A stretch of DNA of 51,315 nt. Origin: Lachnospiraceae bacterium. GTDB lineage: Bacteria > Bacillota > Clostridia > Lachnospirales > Lachnospiraceae. A model generated the notes under the pieces. It had not been told where the DNA came from. It searched no databases and saw only the letters and a program-made list of their open reading frames with translations. A program made the position numbers and the translations under genes. The stretch covers positions 1 to 51,315 of the forward strand of contig JAGBHK010000037.1 of NCBI GenBank assembly GCA_017935565.1. Reading direction: 5' to 3'. Each line of letters opens with the position of its first letter. The first letter of the stretch is position 1. This document shows positions 26,107 through 34,229 of the stretch, piece after piece.

Positions 26107-27166
26107 AGCAAAAGGTGTTGATGCAAATGGAGAGGTACTTGCTACTATTGAAACGGAATTTGATGATTCTAAATTAGTATACAAGTACATTATGCATTCG
26201 GGAGATGAGCAAAGATATTATGGCTTTGAAGCTCAATATGCTAATGATGAAGTTACGAAGTACTACGAATTAAGAGGTGATAGGACAGGGGAAAAAGAAA
26301 ATTTAAGAAAAATAGAAACGGTTGTTGAATTTCATGAAACTGAAAATACACTGTATATGAAGGAATTTAATGAAGAAACTGGAGATATAAAGTCATATTA
26401 TCAATATGTATTTGAATTCGATAATGAAGGAAAAATAACTAAAAAAACTAGAACTTATCATAGTTTCTATTATGATGATAATAATGAATTAGTTGAAAGA
26501 GAAGATAATGAGGTTGATGTATTTAAATATGAATATTTAAGTGATGGATATAATGTTGTTTATGATTATCAACCATGGGAAATGAATTTGGCTTCAGGTG
26601 AGGAAGCAGAATGCACTAAGCGAGAAACTGATTTTATTCCATATGATAATTCTAAAAATTCCACAAAAACTATAACATATCATTTGTCTGATGGCAGTCT
26701 TGCAGCATTGGAACAGGATGAGTGGTATGATGTTTTGTGTGATAATAGCCAAAAAACAGAATATGTATACAATAACAAAGGTTATATGATTGAAGCATAT
26801 TCACATTTGGCAGATGGAACAAAGAAATCTGTAGATTTACCATGGGAATGTGAATTCACAGATATTGGAAATGTGAAAAAATTTGTTGGTTATGATGATG
26901 AAGGAAATCCAGAAACTAAAGGTGATTTTACATATGATGAAAATGGTAACATTACAAATATAGTAATGGAATTTGACGGAGAAAAACTTAATGTTGAAAT
27001 TGAATGGATGTTGGTTCCAAAATGTATAGATACTGTTAATCAAATGATATATGGTGATGATTTATATGCAATAAGTGAATTGGTTGAAGATGCAATTCCT
27101 GAAACTAATACTATTAGTTTACAAGATACATATTATACGAAAGAAATGTTAGATAAACTTAAGTAA
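25931..27166 (+). CDS. Lipoprotein with YD-like repeats (paralogue 1)
   Basis: 411 residues. Signal peptide MKKMKLLSLMLVVCMLFTAC with lipobox LFTAC, lipidated at C20, then a Ser/Asn/Gly linker and a body rich in YDxxGN turns (YDDEGNPETKGDFTYDENGN) like RHS/YD or MORN-type beta-hairpin repeats. It should be anchored on the outer face of the membrane. ATG 25931 is 8 nt from AGGAGG; the ATG two codons earlier is too near. No enzyme motif seen. It lies between a response regulator and a histidine kinase, so an envelope-sensing role is possible. Confidence 0.75.
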   Translation: MKKMKLLSLMLVVCMLFTACQSSEDKESAAINDSTGSENSNSNSDSGNSTENMVWFPKSAKGVDANGEVLATIETEFDDSKLVYKYIMHSGDEQRYYGFEAQYANDEVTKYYELRGDRTGEKENLRKIETVVEFHETENTLYMKEFNEETGDIKSYYQYVFEFDNEGKITKKTRTYHSFYYDDNNELVEREDNEVDVFKYEYLSDGYNVVYDYQPWEMNLASGEEAECTKRETDFIPYDNSKNSTKTITYHLSDGSLAALEQDEWYDVLCDNSQKTEYVYNNKGYMIEAYSHLADGTKKSVDLPWECEFTDIGNVKKFVGYDDEGNPETKGDFTYDENGNITNIVMEFDGEKLNVEIEWMLVPKCIDTVNQMIYGDDLYAISELVEDAIPETNTISLQDTYYTKEMLDKLK

Positions 27167-27169
27167 TTA

Positions 27170-27358
27170 AGGAGGAATGCTTATGAAAAAGATGAAACTT
27201 TTGAGCCTTATGCTAGTTGTTTGTATGCTTTTTACAGCATGTCAGTCAAGTGAAGATAAGGAAAGTGCAGCAATTAATGATTCAACAGGAAGTGAGAACT
27301 CTAATTCAAATTTAGACAGCGGTAACAGTACTGAAAATATGGTTTGGTTCCCAAAATC
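27170..27358 (+). repeat. 188-bp near-identical repeat, copy 2
   Basis: Partner of 25918-26106; starts at the SD of the second lipoprotein gene and ends at the WFPKSG codons. Confidence 0.9.
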
Positions 27359-28439
27359 GGGTAAGTGTTCAAGTGAAGATGGAAATACAAATGTAAGACT
27401 TGAAACTACACTCGAAGATGGAAAACTTATTTATCACTATATTAGTTACGGCGTTAATGAAAAATGGGGAAATGAATATGAAAATACTATGGGATTTGAA
27501 ATCGAATTTGATGATAAATCCGCTACTGCATTTTATGATCTTAGACAATACTATGATGGTATTGAAAAAACAAAACTTGTATTCGAGTATGACGAAACAA
27601 ATAATTGTTATAATGAAAAGGACATTGACGTGGAGACAGGTGAGTATTCTAGTTATAACAAATATGAATATGTATTTGATGATGAAGGAAAGATTGTTTC
27701 AAAAACAAGTACATGGATGGAAGGCAGATTAGTAGATGATAAGTGGGTATACGAACCAGGAAATACATCTTATGAGACATTGTTTGAATATACTGAAGAT
27801 GGCTATTATGTAATAACTGGATGGGGAACAAGGACTTATACATTGGCTAATGGCGAAAAGGCTGAATGTACAAAAAGAATTAAAAAGTTTATTCCATACG
27901 ATACGACAAAAAATTATTACGAATATATAACATTTCATTTGCCTGATGGAAATCAAGTGTGTGTAAATGGCTATGATGATTTTGATGGTGTATACGCAGA
28001 TAATACAAAAATGACAGAATTTGTTTATAATTCAGAAGGTTATTTGATAGAAGCGAAAGCGCATCTTGGTGATGGTTCAGTTCAAGATATTGTTTTTGAA
28101 AATAAAACAGAAGTTACATATGATGATGCTGGAAATGTATTAACTTATGTAAGGTATTATGAAGGTGAAGTAAGTGAAAAAGGAACTTACACATATGATG
28201 AACACGGAAATCTTACTCATGTTGAAATGATATTAGATGGTGAAAAGTATGAAGGTGACATTGAATGGATGCTTGTACCTGATTATCTTGCTGCAAATAA
28301 GATGTTCCCATATGGCGATGGATATTATGCTATTTCAGAACTTATTGAAGATGCAATACCAGAAAGATTCTTTACTGACAGAGAAAATTATGTGATCACA
28401 AAAGATGCTTTATCTGCAATTGTAAATGCATTAAAATAA
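27183..28439 (+). CDS. Lipoprotein with YD-like repeats (paralogue 2)
   Basis: 418 residues. Signal peptide, lipobox and linker are almost identical to paralogue 1 (one amino-acid change, Leu for Ser), while residues ~60-418 share only the general pattern (FEIEFDDKS, KYEYVFDDEGKI, TYTYDEHGNLTHVEMILDG, DIEWMLVPDY). The gene starts 16 bp after paralogue 1 and is co-transcribed with it. Function unknown; probably a surface-exposed beta-hairpin repeat protein. Confidence 0.75.
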   Translation: MKKMKLLSLMLVVCMLFTACQSSEDKESAAINDSTGSENSNSNLDSGNSTENMVWFPKSGKCSSEDGNTNVRLETTLEDGKLIYHYISYGVNEKWGNEYENTMGFEIEFDDKSATAFYDLRQYYDGIEKTKLVFEYDETNNCYNEKDIDVETGEYSSYNKYEYVFDDEGKIVSKTSTWMEGRLVDDKWVYEPGNTSYETLFEYTEDGYYVITGWGTRTYTLANGEKAECTKRIKKFIPYDTTKNYYEYITFHLPDGNQVCVNGYDDFDGVYADNTKMTEFVYNSEGYLIEAKAHLGDGSVQDIVFENKTEVTYDDAGNVLTYVRYYEGEVSEKGTYTYDEHGNLTHVEMILDGEKYEGDIEWMLVPDYLAANKMFPYGDGYYAISELIEDAIPERFFTDRENYVITKDALSAIVNALK

Positions 28440-28448
28440 TTGTATACA

Positions 28449-28474
28449 AAAGGACATGTTTAGGCATGTCCTTT
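28449..28474 (+). terminator. Terminator of the lipoprotein operon
   Basis: 10-bp perfect stem AAAGGACATG/CATGTCCTTT with 6-nt loop; its 3' arm provides the T-stretch. Confidence 0.75.
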
Positions 28475-28570
28475 ATTGCTATATAAGAAAGTTCTTCGAA
28501 CATTCTTTTTTGATGTTTTTTATTTCTTTTTCACAAAAACAACAGATAAGTCATTTATACTATGAAAGAA

Positions 28571-28599
28571 TTGAAACAAATCTAATTTTATGATAGAAT
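28571..28599 (+). promoter_or_regulatory. Sigma-A-type promoter of the kinase-polyP operon
   Basis: TTGAAA (28571-28576), 17-bp spacer, TAGAAT (28594-28599). Confidence 0.7.
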
Positions 28600-28632
28600 A
28601 TTTATGTGTTTTTTGTTTCGGAAGGAAAATAT

Positions 28633-30153
28633 ATGAAGCGTAAGATAAGAATCAAGTGGAAGATATTTATATATATGCTTGCATTTACCGGTGCGATGAT
28701 TGCATTATTATGGATTATACAGACGGTGTATCTTGAGGATTTTTACAAAGTTATTAAGATGAACGAGGTTGATAATGCCATTGAGAATGTGAAATCTGTA
28801 ATTGACGATGAGGATTTAGAGACAGCTATTGAAACAATTGCGTCAAATTACGACATTTCATTAGCTATTGGTAGAGAAAATGGCGTTGTTACAGATCTTT
28901 CAGGCGAAGATAATGAAAATTATATAGGTTTTATAAGTGTAGCGAAAAGAGAAGAACTTATAAAAGATGCTAAACGTAATAATAACGAATTGACAATCAG
29001 GGATTTTTATGATTCGAGCATAAAATACGAGGAAATGCCAACAGAAGATAGGCATAATATTCCTGGTTATGAATTTTATGAATCTTATAATAAGTTAAAA
29101 AAGCCTAATAACAGATACGATTCTATGCCTAATATGCCTATGCAGATTGAAACGTCAAGCGTATTAAAGATAGAGATTGTTGAAAATGCTAAAGGTAATA
29201 ATGTTTGCATCTTTGCATATAGCATTATTTCACCAGTAGGTGCAACTGTTCAAACATTGCGAATACAGCTTATATGTGTTTCAGTAATAATGATTGTGTT
29301 GGCATTTGCATTGGCGCTATTTATTGCATTGAGAGTATCTAGACCGATTGTAAATATTAATAGCACAGCCAAAAAGATGGCAAAAGGTAAGTACGATGTT
29401 GTATTTAAAGGTGATGGATACTTGGAAGTTGCCGAACTTGCAGAAACACTGAATTATACAGCTGTGGAATTAGGTAAAACAGAAGCTCTTCAACGAGAAT
29501 TAATTGCAAACGTATCTCATGACCTTAGAACACCACTTACTATGATTACTGCATATTCAGAGGTTATGCGAGATATCCCAGGGGAAAATACTCCTGAAAA
29601 TACTCAGGTAATTATTGATGAAGCGGCAAGATTATCATTATTGGTTAATGATTTACTTGATATATCTAAACTTCAAGCAGGTGTTAGCCAGTTTGATATG
29701 AAAGAATATAATCTTACAGAAAGTATTAGGTCTGTCATTGACAGAATTCAAAAACTTGTTCAAAATGAAGGTTATAAAATAAATTTTGTAAGCAATAAAG
29801 AAGTTTATGTGAAAGCTGATGAATATAAAATTTATCAGGTAATATATAACCTTGTGAATAATGCTATAACATATTCTGGAGAAAATAAGACTATAACTGT
29901 GCAACAGATTAATCAAGGAAGTATAGTTAGAATTGAAGTAATAGATAAAGGTAAGGGTATAGCGAAAGACCAATTGCATAATGTGTGGGATAGATATTAT
30001 AAAGTGGATAAAAATCATAAGCGTGCTATTTCGGGTACAGGACTTGGTTTGTCCATTGTTAAGAACATTTTATCTGGACATAATGCGAAATACGGTGTTA
30101 TCAGTGAAGAAAACAAGGGTAGTACATTTTGGTTTGAACTGAAAACGCTGTAG
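28633..30153 (+). CDS. Membrane sensor histidine kinase
   Basis: 506 residues: transmembrane helix ~8-31, extracytoplasmic sensor ~32-205, second helix ~208-232, HAMP ~233-285, HisKA with H296 (NVSHDLRTPLTMI), and HATPase with N box (YNLVNNAITYS), G1 (DKGKGI) and G2 (GTGLGLSIVK). I chose ATG 28633 (GGAAGG SD). It is the likely partner of the OmpR-type regulator at 25056 and is co-transcribed with a VTC-domain polyphosphate polymerase 13 bp downstream. Confidence 0.93.
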   Translation: MKRKIRIKWKIFIYMLAFTGAMIALLWIIQTVYLEDFYKVIKMNEVDNAIENVKSVIDDEDLETAIETIASNYDISLAIGRENGVVTDLSGEDNENYIGFISVAKREELIKDAKRNNNELTIRDFYDSSIKYEEMPTEDRHNIPGYEFYESYNKLKKPNNRYDSMPNMPMQIETSSVLKIEIVENAKGNNVCIFAYSIISPVGATVQTLRIQLICVSVIMIVLAFALALFIALRVSRPIVNINSTAKKMAKGKYDVVFKGDGYLEVAELAETLNYTAVELGKTEALQRELIANVSHDLRTPLTMITAYSEVMRDIPGENTPENTQVIIDEAARLSLLVNDLLDISKLQAGVSQFDMKEYNLTESIRSVIDRIQKLVQNEGYKINFVSNKEVYVKADEYKIYQVIYNLVNNAITYSGENKTITVQQINQGSIVRIEVIDKGKGIAKDQLHNVWDRYYKVDKNHKRAISGTGLGLSIVKNILSGHNAKYGVISEENKGSTFWFELKTL

Positions 30154-30166
30154 AGGAGGTGAAAGA

Positions 30167-30898
30167 ATGCCAATAGAGGTATTTAGTAGATTTGAAAAGA
30201 AGTATGTTGTAACCCGTGAACAGATGGAGTTTTTGCGTGAGCAGATTTCTGAATATATGTATGCAGATAAGCATAATAAAGACGGTAAGATGTACAATAT
30301 TGCGAATATTTATTATGACACAAAAGAGGACCTACTTATAGGAAGGTCTATAGAAAAGCCTAAATATAAGGAGAAATTAAGACTTAGAAGTTATGGTGTT
30401 CCTGAACTTGATGACAAGGTATTTTTAGAAATTAAGAAAAAGTACAAAGGCCTTGTAAATAAGCGAAGGACTACATTGAAACTAAGAGATGCATATAAAT
30501 TTGTCGACGAAGGCATTAGACCAGGAGAAACAGAATATACAAATAAGCAGGTTATGAATGAATTAGAGTATTTTTTGAAACTATATGATTTAGAACCAAA
30601 GGTATATATTACATATGACAGATATGCGTATTTTTCTAAGACTGACAATGATTTCCGACTTACATTTGATACAAATATTAAAACACGAAGAACGGATTTA
30701 AGGCTTGAAGCGGGGGGATATGGAGATTTATTAATGGGAGAAGATTTTTGGCTTATGGAAGTCAAGAGTTTATACAGTTTTCCGTTATGGTTTGTAAAAC
30801 TATTATCGGATAATCAGATATATTCAAAATCATTTTCAAAATATGGAAATGAATACAGAGCATATATTAAGAATCAGGAGGAACTTTTAAATGTTTAA
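30167..30898 (+). CDS. VTC-domain polyphosphate polymerase-like protein
   Basis: 243 residues with the VTC/CYTH-like tunnel fold (PF09359). Basic and acidic residues alternate along strands: FEKKYVVT, NIYYDT, KEKLRLRSYG, FLEIKKKYKG, NKRRTTLKL, YITYDRYAYF, RLTFDTNIKTRR and the final LMEVKSLYSFP. In yeast Vtc4 this domain makes polyphosphate from ATP. It overlaps the DUF4956 membrane protein by 8 bp, a pairing often seen in bacteria, suggesting synthesis coupled to the membrane. SD GAGGAGG. Confidence 0.88.
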   Translation: MPIEVFSRFEKKYVVTREQMEFLREQISEYMYADKHNKDGKMYNIANIYYDTKEDLLIGRSIEKPKYKEKLRLRSYGVPELDDKVFLEIKKKYKGLVNKRRTTLKLRDAYKFVDEGIRPGETEYTNKQVMNELEYFLKLYDLEPKVYITYDRYAYFSKTDNDFRLTFDTNIKTRRTDLRLEAGGYGDLLMGEDFWLMEVKSLYSFPLWFVKLLSDNQIYSKSFSKYGNEYRAYIKNQEELLNV

Positions 30899-31577
30899 AT
30901 CAGTTTTTGAAACAACAACAGAAGGATTATTGACAAACGAGTCTTTGTACACAGTATTAATGTGGGGCGTTATATTAGGTTTTTTGATTAGCCTTACATA
31001 TATTTTTAGTGACAGAGACAAAAAATATTCACCACATTTTGCATTTACACTTGTTATTTTACCAGTGATTGTATCTATGGTTATTTTACTTATCGGTTCA
31101 GATATTGCAAAGGCAATTTCACTTGGTGGTGTATTTACACTTGTAAGATTTAGAAGTGTTCCTGGTGATTCAAAGGATATTACAAATGTATTCTTTACAA
31201 TGGCTGTAGGTCTTGCGCTTGGTATGGGATATCAGCAATTGGCGGTTATGTTTACAGTTGTAATCTGTATCATCTACTTTGTACTTGTTAGATTTGGTTA
31301 TGGTGTTAGAAGAGTTGTAGCTAAAGAACTTAAAATCAACATACCAGAAAATCTCGAATATGAAGGCGTTTTTGAAGATTTATTTAAAGAATATACAAAT
31401 AAGGTTACATTACAGAGAGTTAAAACAACAAATCTTGGAACATTGTATGAACTTACATATATTGTGGAAATGAAGAAAAATGTTAATGAAAAGCAGTTTA
31501 TTGATTCTCTTCGTTGCAGAAATGGTAATTTAACTATTTCTTTGGGTCAGGTACCAGCAAGAATGGATGTGTTGTAA
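30891..31577 (+). CDS. DUF4956 membrane protein
   Basis: 228 residues with four transmembrane helices in the first ~140 residues. The AISLGGVFTLVRFRSVPGDSKDITNVFFTMAVGLALG block is the DUF4956 hallmark. The C-terminal ~85 residues are a soluble, ferredoxin-like-looking domain. Its start overlaps the VTC gene, so the two are translationally coupled; it may be the membrane partner or channel for the polyphosphate polymerase. No experimental function is known to me. Confidence 0.88.
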   Translation: MFKSVFETTTEGLLTNESLYTVLMWGVILGFLISLTYIFSDRDKKYSPHFAFTLVILPVIVSMVILLIGSDIAKAISLGGVFTLVRFRSVPGDSKDITNVFFTMAVGLALGMGYQQLAVMFTVVICIIYFVLVRFGYGVRRVVAKELKINIPENLEYEGVFEDLFKEYTNKVTLQRVKTTNLGTLYELTYIVEMKKNVNEKQFIDSLRCRNGNLTISLGQVPARMDVL

Positions 31578-31599
31578 TTATAAAAAACATCTTTTTTGG

Positions 31600-31629
31600 T
31601 TGATTTTTTTGGTATAACAGCATATAATA
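31600..31629 (+). promoter_or_regulatory. Promoter of the type III antitoxin RNA
   Basis: TTGATT (31600-31605), 18-bp spacer, TATAAT (31624-31629), starting 22 bp after the DUF4956 stop codon. Confidence 0.75.
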
Positions 31630-31635
31630 AAGGTG

Positions 31636-31800
31636 AGGATAGAGGATTCTATCATTAGGAGAGTTCCTGCCGTTTAAGTGGAAAGTTTAACAACCGGAGA
31701 GTTCCTGCCGTTTAAGTGGAAGGTTTAACAACCGGAGAGCTCCTACCGTTCAAGTGGAGAATTTTAACAATAAGAGGCATCCGTAGGGTGCTTCTTTTTT
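31636..31800 (+). ncRNA. Type III TA antitoxin RNA (ToxI/CptI-like), three 38-nt repeats
   Basis: Three tandem 38-nt units at 31658-31695, 31696-31733 and 31734-31771. Each starts GGAGAG and contains YCCTRCCGTTYAAGTGG; units 1 and 2 differ by about one base, unit 3 is more diverged. Each has a small GGAG/CTCC-type hairpin and an AAGTG core similar to ToxI pseudoknot repeats. A promoter precedes, an intrinsic terminator follows, and a ToxN-family gene comes next. This is the type III TA layout, in which each processed repeat RNA binds and inhibits a toxin molecule. Confidence 0.88.
31774..31800 (+). terminator. Terminator between antitoxin RNA and toxin
   Basis: 9-bp stem GAGGCATCC/GGGTGCTTC with three wobble pairs and a 3-nt loop, then six Ts. 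In type III TA systems a leaky terminator here sets the antitoxin:toxin ratio. Confidence 0.85.
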
Positions 31801-31945
31801 ACATAATAGGAAATTCCATTGGAACTTCCTATTATGTAAAAAAGTTGCTCCGCAGGATGCGCACTTCGCGACAAGGAGAATAATTGCTTCGCAATTACGC
31901 TCAGGCGCGAAGAGTTTGCTTTGCAAACTATATTTATACATAGGA
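31794..31945. repeat. Dispersed inverted-repeat element, copy A
   Basis: A perfect 19-bp inverted repeat (31794-31812 with 31826-31844, arms containing ACATAATAGGAA) is followed by ~100 bp of GC-richer sequence with small GCGC and TTGCTTCGCAA hairpins. Copy B is at 42372-42526 with clear similarity throughout. The left arm includes the T-run of the antitoxin terminator. It separates the toxin gene from its RNA. Confidence 0.85.
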
Positions 31946-31955
31946 AGGTGTTTTT

Positions 31956-32510
31956 ATGCAATTATATAGTATTTCAGATGAATACATAAATTATCTTAGA
32001 AAAAAGTTTCCAAGAGTATATTCAAATAAAGAAGATGTTCGTGTACATACAAGGAAATATTTAGGTGTAGTAATTGAAATAGGAATATATAAATATTATA
32101 TTCCGTTGTCTTCGCCAAAGGAAAAGAATGATTATGTTTTTGAAAATGGAGAAAAGAAGATAAGAAAAGATTCTTTGATTGTTATGCGCATTATTTCGGG
32201 AACAGGTAACAATATTAAATTAAAGGGTACATTGCAAATAGGAACTATGATACCAGTGCCTGATACAGAAATTGAATTATATGATGTTAAAAATGAATCT
32301 GATAGAGCGTATAAAGATTTAATAAATGAAGAGATTATATATATTCGTAAGCATGCGAATAAAATAACGAAGAATGCAAACGTATTGTATAGTAAAAGAA
32401 AATCAGGAGAGAAGAATAGAGTTGTAGAAAATTGTTTGGATTTTAAGGCATTAGAATTAGAATGTGACAGATGGGAAAAGGGCTTAAATAATAACTTGAA
32501 TGAAAAATAA
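31956..32510 (+). CDS. Type III toxin-antitoxin endoribonuclease, ToxN/AbiQ family
   Basis: 184 residues. Family features in order: N-terminal LYSISDEYINYLRK, KYLGVVIEIGIYKYYIPLSSPKEKND (~44-69), the LQIGTMIPVPDTEIELYDV strand pair (~97-115), YKDLINEEIIYIRKHANKI (~122-140) and a C-terminal helix. ToxN-type enzymes cut mRNA at short A-rich sites and arrest growth, commonly acting in abortive infection. The promoter, repeat RNA and terminator lie upstream as in toxIN/cptIN loci. A 150-bp repeat element between terminator and SD (AGGAAGG) is unusual. Confidence 0.92.
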   Translation: MQLYSISDEYINYLRKKFPRVYSNKEDVRVHTRKYLGVVIEIGIYKYYIPLSSPKEKNDYVFENGEKKIRKDSLIVMRIISGTGNNIKLKGTLQIGTMIPVPDTEIELYDVKNESDRAYKDLINEEIIYIRKHANKITKNANVLYSKRKSGEKNRVVENCLDFKALELECDRWEKGLNNNLNEK

Positions 32511-32524
32511 AAAAATGGTATTAT
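32496..32524 (+). promoter_or_regulatory. Promoter of the galM operon, overlapping the toxin stop codon
   Basis: TTGAAT (32496-32501), 17-bp spacer ending TGG, TATTAT (32519-32524). Confidence 0.65.
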
Positions 32525-32560
32525 ATACGATAGATATTTTTTTAAAAGGAGACTTGAAAG

Positions 32561-33616
32561 ATGGCATTTGAAAAGAAAGTTTTTGGACAGACACAGAAAG
32601 GTGAAACAGCATACCTCTATACAGTTGAGAATAAGAACGGTATGAAAGCTGTTTATACAGATTACGGCGCAATTTTAGTATCATTATACGTTGCTGATAG
32701 AAATGGCAATATGGATGATGTTGTTTTAGGTTTTGATAATTTAGAGGATTATTTTGAAAATGAACCAAACTTCGGTGCAACAATCGGTAGACATGCTAAC
32801 CGTATTGGCGCTGCTAAATTCACATTGAATGGTGTTGAATACACATTAGATAAGAATGATGGAAATAACAACCTTCATGGTGGATATGATGGATATCATA
32901 AGAGAATGTGGGATACAGTGACAAACGATGCTGATAATTCAATCACATTCACACTTTTTAGCAAGGATATGGATCAGGGATATCCAGGAAACTTGACTGT
33001 ATCAGTTAAGTATACATTGACAGATGATAATGAAATCGTTATTGAATATAATGGACAAACAGATAAAGATACAGTGTTGAATCTTACAAACCACAGTTAT
33101 TTCAACCTTTTAGGCGAAGGTAAGGGCACAATTTTAGACCACAAGGTTTGGATGGATTCAGATGAATTTACATATGCTGATGAAGAATCTATTCCAAATG
33201 GTGAAATCAGAAAAGTTGCTGGAACTCCTATGGATTTCAATGAAGCAAAGACTGTTGGCAGAGATATTGAAATGGATTATGATATGCTTAAGTTTGGTAC
33301 AGGTTTCGACCATAACTGGATTCTTAAGACAAAGTCAGGTCAGATTAATCTTGTTGCTAGATTATCAGAGGAAACAACAGGAAGAATTATGGAAGTATAC
33401 ACAGATTTACCTGGTATGCAGCTTTATACAGGAAACTTCCTTAAGGGCAATTTAACTGGTAAGAGTGGTGAAAAATACGTTCAGAGAAGTGGACTTTGCT
33501 TTGAAACACAGTATTATCCAAATGCAATTAATGTACCAAGCTTCCCACAGCCAGTACTTAAGGCAGGCGATAAGTATCACACAATCACAAGCTACAAATT
33601 CTTAACAGATAAATAG
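32561..33616 (+). CDS. galM: Aldose 1-epimerase (mutarotase)
   Basis: 351 residues, standard GalM length. Substrate-binding RHANRIG (H78), catalytic H178 in TNHSYFNL and catalytic E315 in CFETQYYPNA are all present. It interconverts alpha and beta anomers of galactose/glucose. First gene of a tightly spaced run galM-yfbR-topB-glmS (gaps 10, 12 and 18 bp). SD AAAGGAG. Confidence 0.94.
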   Translation: MAFEKKVFGQTQKGETAYLYTVENKNGMKAVYTDYGAILVSLYVADRNGNMDDVVLGFDNLEDYFENEPNFGATIGRHANRIGAAKFTLNGVEYTLDKNDGNNNLHGGYDGYHKRMWDTVTNDADNSITFTLFSKDMDQGYPGNLTVSVKYTLTDDNEIVIEYNGQTDKDTVLNLTNHSYFNLLGEGKGTILDHKVWMDSDEFTYADEESIPNGEIRKVAGTPMDFNEAKTVGRDIEMDYDMLKFGTGFDHNWILKTKSGQINLVARLSEETTGRIMEVYTDLPGMQLYTGNFLKGNLTGKSGEKYVQRSGLCFETQYYPNAINVPSFPQPVLKAGDKYHTITSYKFLTDK

Positions 33617-33626
33617 GACATATGTT

Positions 33627-34217
33627 ATGAAGAATCATAATTTTTTTGCGATGTTGTCTCGTATGAAATATATTAACAGATGGGGACTTATGCGTAACAC
33701 TATCAATGAAAATATTGCTGAACATAGCCTTGATACAGCTATTATTGCCCATGGTCTTGCAGTTATTAGCAATACATATTTCGGTGGTAATGTCAATGCT
33801 GAAAGAGTTGCCCTTCTTGCAATGTTTCACGACACAACAGAGATTATTACAGGCGATTTGCCTACACCAATCAAATATTTCGCACCTGAAATAAAGGTTG
33901 CGTATAAGAATGTTGAAGCAGCGGCAGGAAAGCAGTTGTTATCTGCATTGCCAAAGGAGATGCGTTATTCATATGAAGATCTTTTACTTCCAGATGAAGA
34001 AGAAAAAAATATTTGGAAGTTTGTAAAAGCAGCGGACAAAATTTCAGCATATATAAAATGTGTTGAAGAAAAACGTATGGGTAATACGGACTTTGAAGCG
34101 GCAGAAGAAGCGACTCTTAAGGCTGTAAAGGATATGGATATGAAGGAAGTTGATTATTTCCTTGAGAAGTTTATGCCAGCTTATAGCTTAACATTAGACG
34201 AACAATCAAAAAAATAA
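33627..34217 (+). CDS. yfbR: 5'-deoxynucleotidase, YfbR-like HD protein
   Basis: 196 residues, length of E. coli YfbR. The HD metal site is visible: H33 (EHSL), H68-D69 (MFHDTTE), then GDLPTPIKY, and D136 in AADKISAY. The conserved N-terminal RMKYINRWGLMRN is diagnostic. YfbR removes phosphate from dNMPs in the cytosol, balancing nucleotide pools. SD is weak; the start 10 bp after galM suggests coupling. Confidence 0.92.
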   Translation: MKNHNFFAMLSRMKYINRWGLMRNTINENIAEHSLDTAIIAHGLAVISNTYFGGNVNAERVALLAMFHDTTEIITGDLPTPIKYFAPEIKVAYKNVEAAAGKQLLSALPKEMRYSYEDLLLPDEEEKNIWKFVKAADKISAYIKCVEEKRMGNTDFEAAEEATLKAVKDMDMKEVDYFLEKFMPAYSLTLDEQSKK

Positions 34218-34229
34218 AGGTAAACGAAA

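Noticed and set aside
31658-31771. Possible CRISPR array of 38-bp repeats
   Set aside because: The units are directly joined with no spacers, and a ToxN-family gene follows; this is a type III antitoxin.
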